Origin: CAZJHD01 sp964545855
GTDB taxonomy: Bacteria; Planctomycetota; UBA1135; JACQFD01
Length of the DNA stretch: 34,337 nt
Assembly (NCBI GenBank): GCA_964545855.1
Contig: CAZJHD010000047.1
Location: 1-34,337, forward strand
Direction of reading: 5' to 3'
Shown here: one piece after another, positions 32,573 through 34,337 of the stretch
Layout of the letters: each line of letters starts with the position of its first letter
Numbering within the stretch: position 1 is the first letter of the stretch
The notes under the pieces: model-generated
The model's database searches: none
Told to the model about the DNA's origin: nothing
Seen by the model: the letters and a program-made list of their open reading frames with translations, nothing else
Made by a program: the position numbers and the translations under genes

Positions 32573-33700
32573 GTGGAATCGGAACGCGGGCGCTATCTCG
32601 AGGCGGCTCTCCGCAAGGACCTGGCGAAGAAGATGGTCTTCCTCGGCGGGCCCCGGCAGGTGGGCAAGACCACCGTCGCCCGGTCGCTGCTCGGCGACGC
32701 CGAGGAGCGCTACTTCAACTGGGACTTCGATGCGGACCGTGAGCGCATCCTGCGTCGCGAGTGGCCCGCGGGTCGCGGCCTCGTCGTCTTCGACGAGATC
32801 CACAAGCACCGGCCCTGGCGCAACGTCCTGAAGGGCCTCTTCGACAAGCGCCGCCACGAGATCCAGATCCTCGTGACCGGGAGCGCTCGCCTCGATCTGT
32901 ATCGCCGCGGAGGCGACTCCCTGCAGGGCCGCTACCACTTCCATCAGCTCCATCCGCTCAGCGTCGCGGAGCTCGGGCTTCGCACGCCGAGGGAGCTCGA
33001 CGCACTGCTCCTGCTCGGCGGCTTCCCGGAGCCCTTTCTCGCGGGCAGCCTGGAGGAGAAGAAGCGCTGGACGCTCGAGTACCGATCGCGGCTCGTCCGC
33101 GAGGATCTTCGGGATCTCGAGCGCGTGACGGAGATCGACGCGCTGGAACGGCTCGCGCTCCGGCTCCCGGAGCTCGTGGGCTCGCCCCTCTCCTACAACG
33201 CGCTGCGCGAGGACCTCCAGGTCTCCCACGCCACCGTCGTGCGCTGGTGCGACATCCTCGAGCGGCTCTACTTCGTCTACCGGATCTACCCCTTCGGCGC
33301 GCCGCGCATCCGCGCCGTTCGGAAGCCGCCGAAGCACTACCACTGGGACTGGTCCCTCGTTCCGGAGCCCGGGCCGCGCCTCGAGAATCTGGTCGCGAGC
33401 CACCTGCTGAAGTGGTGCCACTATCAGCGCGACACGCGCGGCCGCGACCTCGAGCTGCGCTACTTCCGCGACATCGACGGACGCGAGGTGGACTTCGTGG
33501 TGGTCGAGGACCGCAAGCCCCTCCAGTTCCTGGAGTGCAAATCCGCCGGGAAAGGCGTGCCGCGGGGGCTGCGCTACCTGAAGGAGCGTTTCCCGAGTGT
33601 CGAAGCGTGGCAGCTCACGCGCGAGCCGAAGGTGGATCGAGTCTCCGGCGAGGGAATCCGGACGACCTCGCTCCTCCCGTTCCTCGGCGGGCTCGTCTGA
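32573..33700 (+). CDS. AAA_14/DUF4143 ATP-binding protein
   Basis: The 375-residue protein has a P-loop GPRQVGKT (26-33), a Walker B VVFDEIH (71-77) and a sensor-like LVTGSARLD (100-108). A winged-helix-like region follows (about 195-240, including LREDLQVSHATVVRWCDIL). The C-terminal DUF4143 domain ends in a nuclease-like pattern, with REVDFVVV followed by FLECKSAGKG, resembling PD-(D/E)xK folds. The biochemical role of this family is not established; members are often scattered and mobile in genomes. The GTG at 32573 fits the N-terminus of the family. It is flanked by palindromes upstream and a hairpin downstream, and looks like a self-contained single-gene unit. Confidence 0.87.
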   Translation: MESERGRYLEAALRKDLAKKMVFLGGPRQVGKTTVARSLLGDAEERYFNWDFDADRERILRREWPAGRGLVVFDEIHKHRPWRNVLKGLFDKRRHEIQILVTGSARLDLYRRGGDSLQGRYHFHQLHPLSVAELGLRTPRELDALLLLGGFPEPFLAGSLEEKKRWTLEYRSRLVREDLRDLERVTEIDALERLALRLPELVGSPLSYNALREDLQVSHATVVRWCDILERLYFVYRIYPFGAPRIRAVRKPPKHYHWDWSLVPEPGPRLENLVASHLLKWCHYQRDTRGRDLELRYFRDIDGREVDFVVVEDRKPLQFLECKSAGKGVPRGLRYLKERFPSVEAWQLTREPKVDRVSGEGIRTTSLLPFLGGLV

Positions 33701-33707
33701 CGGCGGC

Positions 33708-33735
33708 GCTCTCGCGCGGCTCGCGCGCGGAGAGC
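33708..33735 (+). terminator. hairpin after the ATPase gene
   Basis: GCTCTC-GCGCG (33708-33718) pairs with CGCGC-(G bulge)-GAGAGC (33724-33735) around a GCTCG loop, 7 bases after the stop. No T-tract follows. Confidence 0.5.
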
Positions 33736-33798
33736 GGCCCGGGGGCTACCCGGGGGACTGCTGCCAATGCGATGCTCCCGGCAACCCTCGAGTCGCCG

Positions 33799-34337
33799 AT
33801 GGCTCTGTCCGTTCCGCTGTCGCTCCTCCTCGTCCTCGCGCCGCAGGAATCCCAGCCCGCGTCGCAGCCCGCACCGCCGGAGCCGGCCCCTCTCCCCGCG
33901 CGGATCTCCGTCGGCGACTCACTCGCGATCCCACTCGATCGGATCGGAGGCGAGGGGCACGGCCTGCGCCTCGAGGTCTCCGTCGTCGAGCCGCTCACGC
34001 TCCTCGCGGAGAGCCACGACGCGGACGTGGCGATCGCCGTCGAGGACGACTCGGGCGCGCTCCTCGCCTCCGACGACGACTCGGGGACGGAGACCGACGC
34101 CCACCTCGTCCTCGCGCCGGTGGTCGGCGGGCCGCTGCGCGTCCGCGTGATCGCGAAGGGGGGAGCCTCCGCGGGCTCGTGCACCGTGCGTCTCCTCCGC
34201 GGCGCCCTCGACCCCGCGCCCGCCGATTCCGCGCTCGCGGCGCGCGCGCACCGGGAGCGCTCCCTCGCGCGGCGCGGCGCCGCCGCGTTGCCGTCCGGTC
34301 TCGTCGATGCCCGCCGCCTCGCCGCCGTGGCGGCCGA
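33799..34337 (+). CDS. 5' part of secreted protein, PPC-like domain, cut by window end
   Basis: An open frame runs from 33799 to the window edge without a stop. The translated 179 residues start with a signal-like stretch (MALSVPLSLLLVLAPQES), then a Pro-rich linker and a beta-rich domain (about 35-135). That domain contains LASDDDSGTETDAHLVL and PLRVRVIAKGGASAGSCTVRL, resembling bacterial pre-peptidase C-terminal (PPC) domains. The next residues are Ala/Arg-rich and helical, as in proteins that continue into TPR or CHAT domains, but that part lies outside the window. An in-frame ATG at 33772 is an alternative start. Confidence 0.65.
   Translation, partial: MALSVPLSLLLVLAPQESQPASQPAPPEPAPLPARISVGDSLAIPLDRIGGEGHGLRLEVSVVEPLTLLAESHDADVAIAVEDDSGALLASDDDSGTETDAHLVLAPVVGGPLRVRVIAKGGASAGSCTVRLLRGALDPAPADSALAARAHRERSLARRGAAALPSGLVDARRLAAVAA

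Noticed and set aside
1..34337. tRNA, rRNA, insertion sequence, attachment site or origin
   Set aside because: No cloverleaf, transposase, terminal inverted repeat pair or clustered DnaA-box-like sites were noticed by eye.

Overview
The window is high-GC bacterial chromosome, densely coded on both strands with short intergenic gaps, many GTG/TTG starts and few strong Shine-Dalgarno sites. Its content best fits the Planctomycetota (inference): an ECF sigma factor followed by large secreted repeat proteins, a VIT/VWA surface protein, a TIG protein with a glycine/cysteine-rich C-terminal module, several signal-peptide proteins of unknown family, and a chorismate dehydratase (MqnA) of the futalosine menaquinone route. 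No tRNA, rRNA, CRISPR array, IS element or phage module was seen.

Layout. 172-2529: a membrane redox fusion (pyridine-nucleotide reductase-like part, then a NapH/NosR-like polyferredoxin). 3068-4132: a fatty acid desaturase, whose 3' end overlaps a convergent operon (4018-5765, minus) of two tandem parvulin lipoproteins and a Mut7-C PIN-like RNase. 5968-7077: an HDOD signalling protein, then about 630 bp without a gene that holds an unusual nested hairpin. 7707-8876: a secreted protein of unknown family (family X, copy 1). 8925-12183 (minus): subunits A and B of DNA topoisomerase VI, preceded on the same strand by a GT-C-like membrane glycosyltransferase (12293-14305). 14463-15299: an amidohydrolase. 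15320-18598 (minus): a four-gene run of coiled-coil membrane protein, small two-helix membrane protein, SAM methyltransferase and MqnA. 18838-20198: two overlapping bacterial PH-domain membrane proteins. 20218-20889 (minus): an unrecognised cysteine-containing protein. 21024-22115: an SGNH hydrolase.

22126-32501 is a region of exported proteins around an ECF sigma factor (28081-28719, minus). Downstream on the minus strand are an 840-residue protein with a near-perfect decapeptide array and Gly-rich repeats, a TIG protein and a VIT/VWA protein. Divergent from the sigma gene are family X copy 2 (28926-30125) and a 786-residue carboxypeptidase-regulatory-like protein. The last 2 kb hold an AAA_14/DUF4143 ATPase (32573-33700) behind two interlocked palindromes, and the 5' part of a secreted gene (33799-end) cut by the window edge.

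The most interesting items are the bacterial topoisomerase VI pair, the two family X paralogues sharing architecture and five candidate cysteines, the interlocked palindromes upstream of the ATPase, the decapeptide array in an ECF-sigma-linked exported protein, and the nested hairpin at 7121-7167.
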